From: Myxococcales bacterium
Lineage (GTDB): Bacteria; Myxococcota_A; Polyangia; Polyangiales; JADJMO01
Direction: 5' to 3'
Assembly: GCA_016709545.1 (NCBI GenBank)
Contig: JADJMO010000002.1
Span: 434,001 to 498,000 of the forward strand
Length of the DNA: 64,000 nucleotides
The notes under the pieces were generated by a model, which did not search any database, was not told the DNA's origin, and worked only from the letters and a program-made list of their open reading frames with translations. Both the position numbers and the translations under genes were made by a program. Positions 45,962 to 54,812 of this stretch are shown here, one piece after another. Each line of letters starts with the position of its first letter. Position 1 is the stretch's first letter.

Positions 45962-45978
45962 TTGGCAGGCAAGTTGCT
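45962..45978 (+). promoter_or_regulatory. sigma54-type promoter of the activator gene
   Basis: TTGGCAGGCAAGTTGCT, GG and GC ten bases apart, near-consensus at both boxes (TTGGCA and TTGCT). Predicted start about 45989, 17 bases before the ATG. The best sigma54 match in the window. Confidence 0.7.
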
Positions 45979-46005
45979 GACGCATGGGTCAGGAGATTGA
46001 ACCCC

Positions 46006-47057
<1,052 letters not shown>

Positions 47058-47088
47058 TGCAGCGCGACATTCAAAGCGAACGCAGGGA

Positions 47089-47217
47089 GCGGAGCGAGCG
47101 CAGGGAGCGGCGCCCGCCTCCACGGGCGGGCGCTCAGGCAGATTCGAGCGACCGGAGTGAGCGGAGCGAACGCAGGGAGCGGCGCCCGCCTCCACGGGCG
47201 GGCGCTCAGGCAAATTC
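47089..47217. repeat. two 57-bp direct repeats with internal hairpin
   Basis: Units at 47089-47145 and 47161-47217 differ at only a few bases and are 72 bp apart. Each contains the stem GCGCCCGCC / GGCGGGCGC with a short loop and begins with a GCGGAGCGA-GCAGGGAGCGG type segment that is itself repeated at 47075. They fill the space between the activator and the cyclase gene, so they could attenuate transcription or be REP-type elements. Confidence 0.7.
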
Positions 47218-47250
47218 AAGGAGTGGGGCCAAGGTCCGTCCGGAGGAACG

Positions 47251-48327
47251 ATGCTGTCGATCTCCCTCGTTCCGAGCGCGGGCCCGATCGTGCCGAACGT
47301 GGGTTCGATTCCCCCCGATCGGCTGCGATTGCTACCCGAGAGCACGCCGCCCGCCGAGGAGTCGCTCTCGATCATCATCGTCAGCGAGGAAGCGGGGCCG
47401 CGCGCCGAACTCGCGGGTCAGCTCCGCGCCGACGGCTACGAGGTGATGGTCACCGGCGAGGACGGCACCCTGGACGACACGCTGTCGTGCCGCCCGCGCT
47501 CGCTGGTGCTGGTCGATCTCGGCGAGGATCCCTCCTACGCCCTCGAGCTCTGCGGCGACCTCCGCATGCGCGACGAGCTCCACTTGCAGCCCATCGTGGC
47601 CTTCGCCTTCCACCCGATCGACGAGCAGGTCGCGGTCGCGGTGCTCCTGTCGGGCGCCGACGACTGCTTGGTCGTGCCCGGTCGCAACGACGAGCTCAAG
47701 GCTCGTGTGCGTGTTCAGTTCCGCCACCGTCGCGACCGGGAGCTGCTTGCCTGGGCCGAGTCGCAGCGCAAGCACCTGCGCGACGCCGCCTCTCACGACG
47801 TGCTCACCGGGCTGCCCAACCGTCGCGTGGCGGACGCGGCCATCCTGCGCGGCATCGAGGCGGGGACCGCCCTCACGATCCTCCTGTTCGACGTCGATCG
47901 GTTCAAGTCCGTCAACGACACCTTCGGCCACGCCATCGGCGACGTGGTGCTGCGACGCGTCGCGAAGGCGCTCGCCTCGCGCGCACGCCGGGAGGACATC
48001 GTGGCCCGCTGGGGTGGCGAGGAGTTCATCGCGGTCGTACGCGGGGCCGCCCCCGACGTCGCAGAGCGGATCGGCGAGCGCTACCGCAACGCCGTGCGCG
48101 ACATCGTCTTCGAAGCCGGGATCGGTCCGACGCGGGTGACCACCAGCGTCGGCGTCGCGACCTGGGTCGGCGAGGGCCTGGCGCCGACGCCCGGTCAGCT
48201 GATCCGCGCGGCCGACGAGGCTCTCTACTCGGCCAAGCACAACGGCCGCGATCGCACGGTCTCCGTCGCGATCGGTGAACGTTCGGTACTCGAGAGTCGT
48301 GGTTTGCCCAAGGAGCACGAGACATGA
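47251..48327 (+). CDS. diguanylate cyclase with N-terminal receiver-like domain
   Basis: 358 residues. Residues about 38-150 resemble a receiver (LSIIIVSEEAGPRAELAGQL, SLVLVDLGED) but lack the acidic pair at the start, so it may not be phosphorylated. The GGDEF domain (about 185-345) has SHDVLTGLPNRRVADAA, VDRFKSVNDTFGHAIGDVVL, and the active site RWGGEEF. An inhibitory site (RRED, five residues before GGEEF) is present, so product inhibition by c-di-GMP is expected. GGAGG five bases before the ATG. Overlaps the HDOD gene. Confidence 0.88.
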   Translation: MLSISLVPSAGPIVPNVGSIPPDRLRLLPESTPPAEESLSIIIVSEEAGPRAELAGQLRADGYEVMVTGEDGTLDDTLSCRPRSLVLVDLGEDPSYALELCGDLRMRDELHLQPIVAFAFHPIDEQVAVAVLLSGADDCLVVPGRNDELKARVRVQFRHRRDRELLAWAESQRKHLRDAASHDVLTGLPNRRVADAAILRGIEAGTALTILLFDVDRFKSVNDTFGHAIGDVVLRRVAKALASRARREDIVARWGGEEFIAVVRGAAPDVAERIGERYRNAVRDIVFEAGIGPTRVTTSVGVATWVGEGLAPTPGQLIRAADEALYSAKHNGRDRTVSVAIGERSVLESRGLPKEHET

Positions 48328-49136
48328 CCACCGCACCCGCCATCATCGACGGCGAGTCGATCCTCGCGGCCATCTCGCGGGATCTACAGAAGGGTTCCAC
48401 CAGCCTTCCGATGCTGCCGCGTGCGGCCGGTGAGGCCCTCGAGCTCGCGCGCTCGACGAGCTTCGACGTCGCGCGCCTGTCGCAGGTGATCTCGAGCGAG
48501 CCGGCGCTCGCCGCGCGCCTCTTGTCGGTCGCCAACTCGGCGCTCTACGCGCGCGGACAGCAGCTCGCCTCCGTGCGCCACGCGATCGTGCGGCTCGGCC
48601 CCCAGGCCACGCGCGACGTGCTCTACCAGTCGGTCTACGCCACGGTGGTCTTCGACGCGCCCGGGTTCCGGGACCTCGTGGATGCCTCGTTCCACCGCGG
48701 CGTGGTCGGCGCCAAGCTCGCGCGCGAGCTCTCGCGGCGCTTCGGGGTCGACGCCGACGTCGCGTATCTGTGCGCGTTGCTCCGGGACATCGGCGAGGCT
48801 CGCTTGTGGCGCCTCGTCGCCAAGCGCCGGCCACGTGGCTTCGAGCAGGCCGACGCGCTCGCGGCAGTGGCGACGCTCCACGGACAGGCGGGCGCGGAGC
48901 TCGCCAAGGCCTGGCGACTCCCGGCGGAGACCCAGGAGGCCTGCACCGGCCATCACGCCGAGGGCGGCACCGCGGTCGCCCGCCTCACCCGGTTCGCCGA
49001 CCTCCTCGTCGACACGGCAGCCGGGCGGATCGACCCCCAGATCCTCGAGGACCTGGCGGCCTCGAGCGGCCTGTCGGGCGAGCTGCCCTCGCTGCTGGTC
49101 GCGGCCAAGGAGGCAGACGTGGCGAGCGCCGCGTGA
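48324..49136 (+). CDS. HDOD-domain protein
   Basis: 270 residues. The HDOD core reads LPMLPRAAGEALELARSTSFDVARLSQVIS-like helices, SEPALAARLLSVANSALYAR, and SFHRGVVGAKLARELSRRFG, with AYLCALLRDIGEA. HDOD proteins are catalytically silent relatives of HD phosphohydrolases and act in signalling with c-di-GMP or chemosensory systems. ATG overlaps the cyclase stop, so the two are coupled. The GTG of the next gene also overlaps. Confidence 0.82.
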   Translation: MTTAPAIIDGESILAAISRDLQKGSTSLPMLPRAAGEALELARSTSFDVARLSQVISSEPALAARLLSVANSALYARGQQLASVRHAIVRLGPQATRDVLYQSVYATVVFDAPGFRDLVDASFHRGVVGAKLARELSRRFGVDADVAYLCALLRDIGEARLWRLVAKRRPRGFEQADALAAVATLHGQAGAELAKAWRLPAETQEACTGHHAEGGTAVARLTRFADLLVDTAAGRIDPQILEDLAASSGLSGELPSLLVAAKEADVASAA

Positions 49137-49633
49137 CGACCGGCGTCGCCCGGGTGTGTGCCCTCGGGGAGCTGCGCGGCCGCGTGGCCGTCCGGGCGCT
49201 CCGCCACGACGTCCGCAACGCGCTCGTGTCGATGACCGCCAACGTGGAGTACCTCGGCGATCTGGGGATCGAGGCCGCTGTGTTGCGCGAGCTCGAGGCC
49301 ACGGTGCACCAGCTGGTCGAGCTCACCCGGGCTCCCTCGGCACCGACGCTCGACCTCGACTTCGCCGAGCTGCGCGGGGCGCTGGAGGACGGCCTGAGCG
49401 GCGCCGAGGTCGCCGTCGGTGCCCAGTTCGCGCCCACCCTCGGGTGGCTCGCGCTCCGCTGGGCCGGCGCGCTCGGTGCCGCGAGGCGCCTGCGGCTCGA
49501 CGGCTCCGTGCTCGAGGTACACGGCGAGTTCCCGGCCGAGATGCGCACCTTGCTCGCCGACGCGGCCCGCTCGGTGGGCGCCGATCCGACGGACGGCCCC
49601 ACCTTCGTGCGGGCGATCTTGCCGGAAGATTGA
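49133..49633 (+). CDS. small DHp-like phosphotransfer protein without ATPase
   Basis: 166 residues. The N-terminal helix VRALRHDVRNALVSMTANVEYL has the H-box pattern of histidine kinases (HDxRN), and ATVHQLVELTRAP is a plausible second helix of the dimer. The C-terminal part (about 75-166) lacks all ATPase boxes. It could act as a phosphotransfer protein between the kinase and receivers next to it. The family is not recognised. Coupled to the HDOD gene by a four-base overlap. Confidence 0.6.
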   Translation: MTTGVARVCALGELRGRVAVRALRHDVRNALVSMTANVEYLGDLGIEAAVLRELEATVHQLVELTRAPSAPTLDLDFAELRGALEDGLSGAEVAVGAQFAPTLGWLALRWAGALGAARRLRLDGSVLEVHGEFPAEMRTLLADAARSVGADPTDGPTFVRAILPED

Positions 49634-49703
49634 GCCCTGCGTCTCATTGCACGCATTGTCCCAGCGTGGCCTACCGGAGTGCCCATGATGGTCCGTCGAA
49701 GAG

Positions 49704-51173
49704 ATGGGGGACCAAGTGTTGAAACTCCGCTCCAAGAGCCGCCGCCTGTCGGCACGGGTGACCCGAGCGTCGGGCCGTCGACTTCGCACGACGGTGCTCC
49801 AGCTGCGGGCACTGCTCTCCAACGTCTCGAGCGGGTGCGCGACCGTCGACCCGGACGGTGTCCTCGGCCCCGAGCGCACCGCCTGGTTCGATCAGTGGTT
49901 CGGTGAGCCAAGGCCGGGAGCGACGCTGTTCGCCCACCTCGCGCCGCTCGCGCCCGAGTTCGCCGCGCGGACCCAGCAGGCGTGGGCCGAGGTCCGGGAG
50001 GGCGCGCTCCCTCCAGAGGTCACCCTCGGGCAATTGCCGAGCGAGCTCGCCATCGAGGAATGCGTGTTTCGCTTCACCTACCGCAACGTGGACGACCACG
50101 ACCCTCCGCAGTGCGTCCTCGTCGTGGTGGACGACGTCTCGGCCGAGGTGGCGCAGCGCCGCGTCGACCAGGAGGCCCGTGAGCTCACCGGTCTCTGCCA
50201 GATGCTGATCGGCAACCGCACCGGGCTCGAGGCGTTCGTCCGCGAGACGACCGAGTTCCTGACCATTCTCGACCACAGCGTCGCCGCGCTGCCCGCGGGC
50301 CTGGCGCGCGATCTCCACACCCTCAAGGGCAACGCCGCGTGCTTCGGCCTGCGCTCGATCAGCGAGAAGGTCCACGAGCTCGAGAGCGAGCTCGAGAGCG
50401 GCGGTCACCTCCGCGGCGAGGTGGTGGGGCAGGTCGCCGAGCGATGGCGTCGCATCGTGGACGCGCTCGGACCCATCCTCTCTCGCAACGACGTCTTCGA
50501 GGTGGACGTGGGCCAGCACGCCGCGCTCCTCGACGCCATCCAGCGCCGGGACCCCACCCGCCACCTCCTCGATCGGGTTCGCGCGCTGACCCTCGAGCCC
50601 ATCGAGCGGCGCCTCACGGCCAGCGCCGAGCAAGCGCGCGCGCTCGCGAGTCGGCTCGGCAAGAAGGTGGACGTCGTGGTCCAGCCGCACGGGGTTCGGC
50701 TCGACCCGACCCGCTGGGCGCCGCTGTTCCCGCCGCTCGTGCACGCGATCCGCAACGCCATCGATCACGGGATCGAGACGGTGGACGAGCGCGCCCGCGC
50801 GGGAAAGCCGGCCCTCGGCTGCCTCTCGCTGCGGGCGGCGGCGAGCGGCGCCGATCTCCTGATCGAGGTCGCAGACGACGGCCGCGGGATCGACGTGGCT
50901 CGACTCGTCGAGAAGGCCCGGCTCCGAGGCATGCCCATCCCCGAAGATCCTCTCGAGCTCGTGTTCGCGAGCGGGCTCTCGACCGCGACGGCCGTGACCG
51001 AGATCTCGGGGCGCGGCGTCGGCATGGAGGCCGTCGCGGAGGCCGCCCGAACGCTGGGCGGAACGGCGCGGATACGCTCGGTGCTCGGCGTCGGCACGAC
51101 GCTCCTCCTGTCGTTCCCGGGTGCCCTCACCGACGACGAGATCGTGGGCTCGGCGCTCGGGGTCGCCGAGTAG
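49704..51173 (+). CDS. CheA-like kinase: PAS-like, HPt, HATPase, no CheW domain
   Basis: 489 residues. About 35-155 looks like a PAS-type domain (GCATVDPDGVLGPERTAWF, ending VLVVVDDVSAEVAQRR). An HPt follows with the phosphorylatable His in DLHTLKGNAACFG near 212. The HATPase (about 320-480) has HAIRNAIDHGIE, EVADDGRGID, FASGLSTATAVTEISG and RGVGMEAV. Unlike CheA it has no receptor-coupling CheW domain at the end and no obvious P2. Adjacent CheY, CheX and REC-CheX genes are its likely targets. ATG 49704 has a weak GAAGAG ribosome site. Confidence 0.8.
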   Translation: MGDQVLKLRSKSRRLSARVTRASGRRLRTTVLQLRALLSNVSSGCATVDPDGVLGPERTAWFDQWFGEPRPGATLFAHLAPLAPEFAARTQQAWAEVREGALPPEVTLGQLPSELAIEECVFRFTYRNVDDHDPPQCVLVVVDDVSAEVAQRRVDQEARELTGLCQMLIGNRTGLEAFVRETTEFLTILDHSVAALPAGLARDLHTLKGNAACFGLRSISEKVHELESELESGGHLRGEVVGQVAERWRRIVDALGPILSRNDVFEVDVGQHAALLDAIQRRDPTRHLLDRVRALTLEPIERRLTASAEQARALASRLGKKVDVVVQPHGVRLDPTRWAPLFPPLVHAIRNAIDHGIETVDERARAGKPALGCLSLRAAASGADLLIEVADDGRGIDVARLVEKARLRGMPIPEDPLELVFASGLSTATAVTEISGRGVGMEAVAEAARTLGGTARIRSVLGVGTTLLLSFPGALTDDEIVGSALGVAE

Positions 51174-51224
51174 CCGCTGCGAGCCGCGGTGGATGGTCCG
51201 TCCAGGAGTGAGAGGAGGCGAGCA

Positions 51225-51656
51225 ATGGTCACGAAGGTGCTGGTGGTCGACGACTCCGGGATGGTGCGACAGCAGGTCCGAAGGGCCCTGTCGGCCGCCG
51301 GATTCACGGTCGTCGAGGCAGAGAATGGCGCCGAGGCGCTGAGCCAGCTGACCGAGCACCCCGACGTGGGGATGGTCATCACCGACGTGAACATGCCCAC
51401 CATGACGGGCCTCGAGTTCCTGGAGCGAGTGCACGAGGAGCGGGCAGAGCACATGCCCCCGGTGGTGCTGTTGACGGCGGAGGGGCAGCGGCAGCTGATC
51501 GAGCGGGCCCGCGCCCTCGGCGCCAAGGGCTGGGTGGTGAAGCCCTTCAAGGCCGACCTCCTCGTGGCTGCGGTGCGCAAGCTCACCCTCGCCGCTCGAG
51601 TCGAGGCGCCACTGTCAAGCAGCTCGCTCACCGGCCACGACGCGCCATCACGCTGA
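51225..51656 (+). CDS. CheY-like response regulator 1
   Basis: A single receiver domain, 143 residues with a short Ser-rich tail. All receiver residues are present: the acidic pair in VLVVDDSGMVRQQ, the phospho-acceptor Asp in ITDVNMPTM near 56, the Thr in LLTAEGQ and the Lys in VVKPFKADLL. AGGAGG six bases before ATG 51225. Closely similar to the CheY at 52442, with cheX between them. Confidence 0.88.
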   Translation: MVTKVLVVDDSGMVRQQVRRALSAAGFTVVEAENGAEALSQLTEHPDVGMVITDVNMPTMTGLEFLERVHEERAEHMPPVVLLTAEGQRQLIERARALGAKGWVVKPFKADLLVAAVRKLTLAARVEAPLSSSSLTGHDAPSR

Positions 51657-51696
51657 CGGGAGTGCGCTCCTTTCGTCGTTCTACACGTCCGATTCG

Positions 51697-51713
51697 CTGG
51701 CTTCTCATTTGCT
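51697..51713 (+). promoter_or_regulatory. sigma54-type promoter upstream of the cheX-like gene
   Basis: CTGGCTTCTCATTTGCT, with GG (51699) and GC (51711) ten bases apart and TTTGCT at -12. Predicted start about 51724. The next gene starts at 51840, leaving a leader of about 115 bases. Confidence 0.55.
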
Positions 51714-51839
51714 CTTGGAAGACGAGCCTCAAGCTCGGGCCCGATGACTCGTTCGACATCCATGCATGGCCAGATCAGTTCAAGACCCACAGCCTCTTGC
51801 CTCGGCATAGCCGTCGGCGCTCGGGGAGGAGCCCAGGGA

Positions 51840-52397
51840 ATGTCCGTCAACACCGCGTTTGCCGAAGCCTTTGCCTCGATCCAGCTGCACGTCGTGAAGG
51901 CGAGTACCGAGCTGTTCGAGGCCTATGACACGCCTCTCTCCCACCTGCAGGACGGGGCCTCCATCGACCTCGGCGCTGGCGACGGCGTGGCGTCGATCAT
52001 CGGCTACGCCGGCTCGAACATCCGCGGCGCGCTGGTGTTGCTCGCGAGCCGGGAGTTCGCCGCCAAGCTCCAGCCAGGCATCGACGTGGTGAGCGACGCA
52101 GAGATCCGCGACCTGTTCGGCGAGTTCTCCAACATGCTCCTCGGACGCATCAAGAACCAGCTGCTGCGCCGCTCGGTGGTGCTCATGCTGGCGACACCCA
52201 CCACGCTGTTCGGCAAGGAGCTGCGCCTCCCCACGCCCACCGGTGGGACGTCCACCTGGCACGCCTTCGACTCGCCGCACGGACGGGTGTTCGTGCGTTT
52301 CGACGCGACGTTCGACCCGGGCTTCGTGCTCGGTGACGAGGAGCCGGACTCCGCCGAGGACGCTCCCGCGGCCGAAGGCGACCTGATGATGTTCTGA
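51840..52397 (+). CDS. CheX-like chemotaxis phosphatase
   Basis: 185 residues. The CheX/CheC-type active helix is GEFSNMLLGRIKNQLL near 97-112, with acidic and Asn residues as in phosphatases that strip phosphate from CheY. The beta sheet before it (GASIDLGAGDGVASIIGYA, GALVLLASREF) fits the fold. ATG 51840 has GGAGGAG eight bases upstream; an ATG at 51744 would add 32 residues that do not fit the family. It probably dephosphorylates one or both neighbouring CheY proteins. Confidence 0.78.
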   Translation: MSVNTAFAEAFASIQLHVVKASTELFEAYDTPLSHLQDGASIDLGAGDGVASIIGYAGSNIRGALVLLASREFAAKLQPGIDVVSDAEIRDLFGEFSNMLLGRIKNQLLRRSVVLMLATPTTLFGKELRLPTPTGGTSTWHAFDSPHGRVFVRFDATFDPGFVLGDEEPDSAEDAPAAEGDLMMF

Positions 52398-52441
52398 GAT
52401 TTCTGGATTCCTCTGCGCAGGCAACGAAAGGAGACTCCCCC

Positions 52442-52816
52442 ATGTCTACGAAGGTCTTGGTCGTCGACGATTCGCTGATGGTTCGGCAGCAGGTCGGTCG
52501 CGCCCTCACCGCGGCGGGCTTCACGATCGTCGAGGCCGTCGACGGCGCCGACGCGCTCGAGAAGCTGGCGGCAACGCCCGAGGCGGCCCTCGTGGTCTGC
52601 GACGTGAACATGCCGCGCATGAGCGGCATCGAGTTCCTCGAGAACGTGCGTCGCGACGGCCGCCCTGCGCTCCCGGTCGTGATGCTCACCACCGAGGGTC
52701 AGCCGGAGCTGATCCAGAAGGCCAAGGCGCTCGGCGCCAAGGGCTGGATCGTGAAGCCGTTCAAGCCGGAGCTCCTGGTCGCCGCCGTGAAGAAGCTCAC
52801 GGCCGCTGCCGCCTGA
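52442..52816 (+). CDS. CheY-like response regulator 2
   Basis: A single receiver, 124 residues. The Asp pair (VLVVDDSLMVRQQ), acceptor Asp (VCDVNMPRM), Thr (MLTTEGQ) and Lys (IVKPFKPELL) are all present. It is alike to the CheY at 51225 along its length, so the pair arose by duplication. AAGGAG ten bases before the ATG. It may bind the flagellar motor or a later regulator. Confidence 0.9.
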   Translation: MSTKVLVVDDSLMVRQQVGRALTAAGFTIVEAVDGADALEKLAATPEAALVVCDVNMPRMSGIEFLENVRRDGRPALPVVMLTTEGQPELIQKAKALGAKGWIVKPFKPELLVAAVKKLTAAAA

Positions 52817-52891
52817 TCGGAGCCCCTCGCCGCCGACCTCGGGGGCTCGGCGGAGACCACGTGCCCGTACCCTTGGAGCCACGGACGCACC

Positions 52892-53957
52892 ATGCACGTA
52901 CTCATCGTCGAAGACATCCGTCAGGAGCGCGAGCTCATGGCACGGCACCTCGTCGCGGCGGGCCACGACGTGACCCAGGCCGCCGACGCGAAGGCGGCGC
53001 TGCAGACGTTCGCCGAGCGACCGCCCGAGGTGCTGTTGACCGACTGGGGGCTCGTGGGACCGAGCGGCCTCGAGCTGATCAAGCGGGTGCGCTCGATGGC
53101 CACGCCGCACTACGTGTACTCGATCGTGGTGACGGGCCGCACCAACCCGGCCGACATCGCGCAGGTCTATGGTGCCGGCGCGGACGACTTCTTGCGCAAG
53201 CCCGTGTTCAAGGAGGAGCTGATCGCGCGGGTGGAGGCGCCGAAGCGCATCGCGCAGTGGGCCTCGCGGCTCGCCGCCTCGGCCACCGTGCACGACTTCA
53301 CTGGACGGTACGACGCCACGCGTCTGCGGGCCTGGCGGGAGGTGGAGACGGTCGTGACGGCCGACATCTCGGACATGCTCGGGCAGATGCTGGTCGTGGA
53401 TCGGGGTGCCGTGAGCCCGGTGGTCATGTCGGCGGGAGATCCCGCTGTCCTTGCCGGCGGAGCAGCTCGAGATCCGGCTCGGCGTGGGGTTCGACAAGGC
53501 GACCCGGATGAAGCTCGGCGAGCTCCTGCTCGGCGACGCGAACGCTCCCGACGCGAGCATGGCCGACGTGGTGCGGGAGATCGCGAACACCTCGGGCGGT
53601 GCCTTCAAGCGGGCAGCGCTCTCGGAGGGCATCACGCTCACGACCGGCCTGCCCACCAACAGCTCGCAGAGTCAGGCCTCGCTCGGCGGTGAGTCGAACC
53701 ACGACAAGGTTCGGCCCTGGATCGCCCGGTCGGACGCCGGGTTCGGCCTCAGCTTCACCGCCTCCATCATCTCGCGCCAGAACCAGCGGGTCACCGCGCA
53801 CACGCTCCGCGAGGGCATGGTGCTCGCCCGCGACCTCAAGAACGAGGCGGGCGTCCTGCTCATCCCGGCCGGCACGCGCCTCACCTCGAGCACGGTGGAT
53901 CGCCTCACCAAGCTGCTGGGCGCCACGTTCCTCGTCGAAGTCGCCAACGCGGCCTGA
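52892..53957 (+). CDS. receiver domain fused to CheX-like domain, frameshifted
   Basis: About 354 residues. A receiver (1-120) has VLIVEDIRQERELM, the acceptor Asp in LLTDWGLVG, and LRKPVFKEELI. A CheX-like domain follows, with VREIANTSGGAFKRAA as its active helix; the end has HTLREGMVLARDLKNEAGVLL, a segment seen at the C-terminus of related signalling proteins. The frame changes at the GGG at 53434-53436; removing one G gives VVMSAEIPLSLPAEQLEIRL and joins the two halves. It could be a phosphatase whose activity is set by phosphorylation. Last gene of the signalling block. Confidence 0.78.
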
Positions 53958-53993
53958 GGCCCTGGTAGTCCAGGAGCCGCTCCAGGCGGCGCG

Positions 53994-54710
53994 CTACTTG
54001 CTCCCCCCGCTCGCACCACCGCTGTACATCCCGAAGCTGCCCCAGATCTCGTCGACCGTGGTCTCGTTGGTCTTGAAGTCCTTCTCCTCGGTGCAGACGA
54101 GCATCACGTAGTTGTCCGTGACGTCGAGAGCCACGAGCGCGCGGCACTTGGTCTTCTCGCCCTTGTCGCCCGTCGAGGTGACCGTTGCGATCGTGTAGTC
54201 GTCGTTGAGTACGGTGACGTCGGTCTGGGCCACGTCCTTCTCACCCTCGGCCACCATCATCGCGGAGGCCTCCTTCAGGAGGTCGTCCTTGGTCTTGGAC
54301 GCATCCTTCCACGCTGCCACGTAGACCAGGATCTCGTGCGGCTTCGGCGTGACCGCGACGAAGATGTCCTTGCCACCCTTCTTGTCCTGGTGGTCCTTGG
54401 AGCCCTTGGGCACCGAGAACGCGAAGCCCATGGACGCGTTCTCCATGCGCTCCCAGTCGGCGGGCACGGGGTTCGGCTTCTTGTCGGCCGGCACCTCGAC
54501 CTTCTTGGGCGCCTCCTTCGTGGCCTTGGCCTTCTTCGGCTTGTCGGCCTTGTCGTCCTTCTTGGCCTCGTCCTTCTTCTCGTCCTTCTTGGCCGCCTCC
54601 TCCTTCTTGGCCGGCGCGGGCTCGTCCTTCTTGCAGGCGACGAGCCCTGCAGTGAAGCCGACGCACAGGGCGAGCACAGACAGCGTGTGCACGACACGAA
54701 TGAAACGCAT
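53994..54710 (-). CDS. Lys-rich lipoprotein
   Basis: 238 residues. A signal peptide ends in a lipobox (LVAC, Cys 26), followed by a linker of alternating Lys, Glu, Asp and Ala (KKDEKKDEAKKDDKADKPKK) to about residue 80, and then a compact domain (ADWERMENASMGFAFSVPKG, IFVAVTPKPHEILVYVAAW, VMLVCTEEKDFKTNET) resembling a PsbP/Mog1-like fold seen in secreted proteins. Function unknown. Divergent from the papain-like gene, about 100 bp apart. Confidence 0.7.
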   Translation of the reverse strand: MRFIRVVHTLSVLALCVGFTAGLVACKKDEPAPAKKEEAAKKDEKKDEAKKDDKADKPKKAKATKEAPKKVEVPADKKPNPVPADWERMENASMGFAFSVPKGSKDHQDKKGGKDIFVAVTPKPHEILVYVAAWKDASKTKDDLLKEASAMMVAEGEKDVAQTDVTVLNDDYTIATVTSTGDKGEKTKCRALVALDVTDNYVMLVCTEEKDFKTNETTVDEIWGSFGMYSGGASGGSK

Positions 54711-54812
54711 GGCAACTTCCTCCAGCGCCGAACGTATCGAACCGCGCAGCGCTGGAGCAACGGCTTTGTCAGCGGCCTAAAGTCCGGGAGCCGCCTGGCC
54801 GTAGGCCGCCTC

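Noticed and set aside
47089..47217. CRISPR-like array
   Set aside because: Only two units, 57 bp each with 15 bp between, with internal hairpins and no cas genes.
51744..51840. 32-residue longer start for the CheX-like protein
   Set aside because: The extra residues do not fit the family and the later ATG has a strong ribosome site.
52405..52418. sigma54-type promoter before CheY 2
   Set aside because: GG-N10-GC is present but the -12 box is poor and the predicted start falls inside the ribosome binding site.
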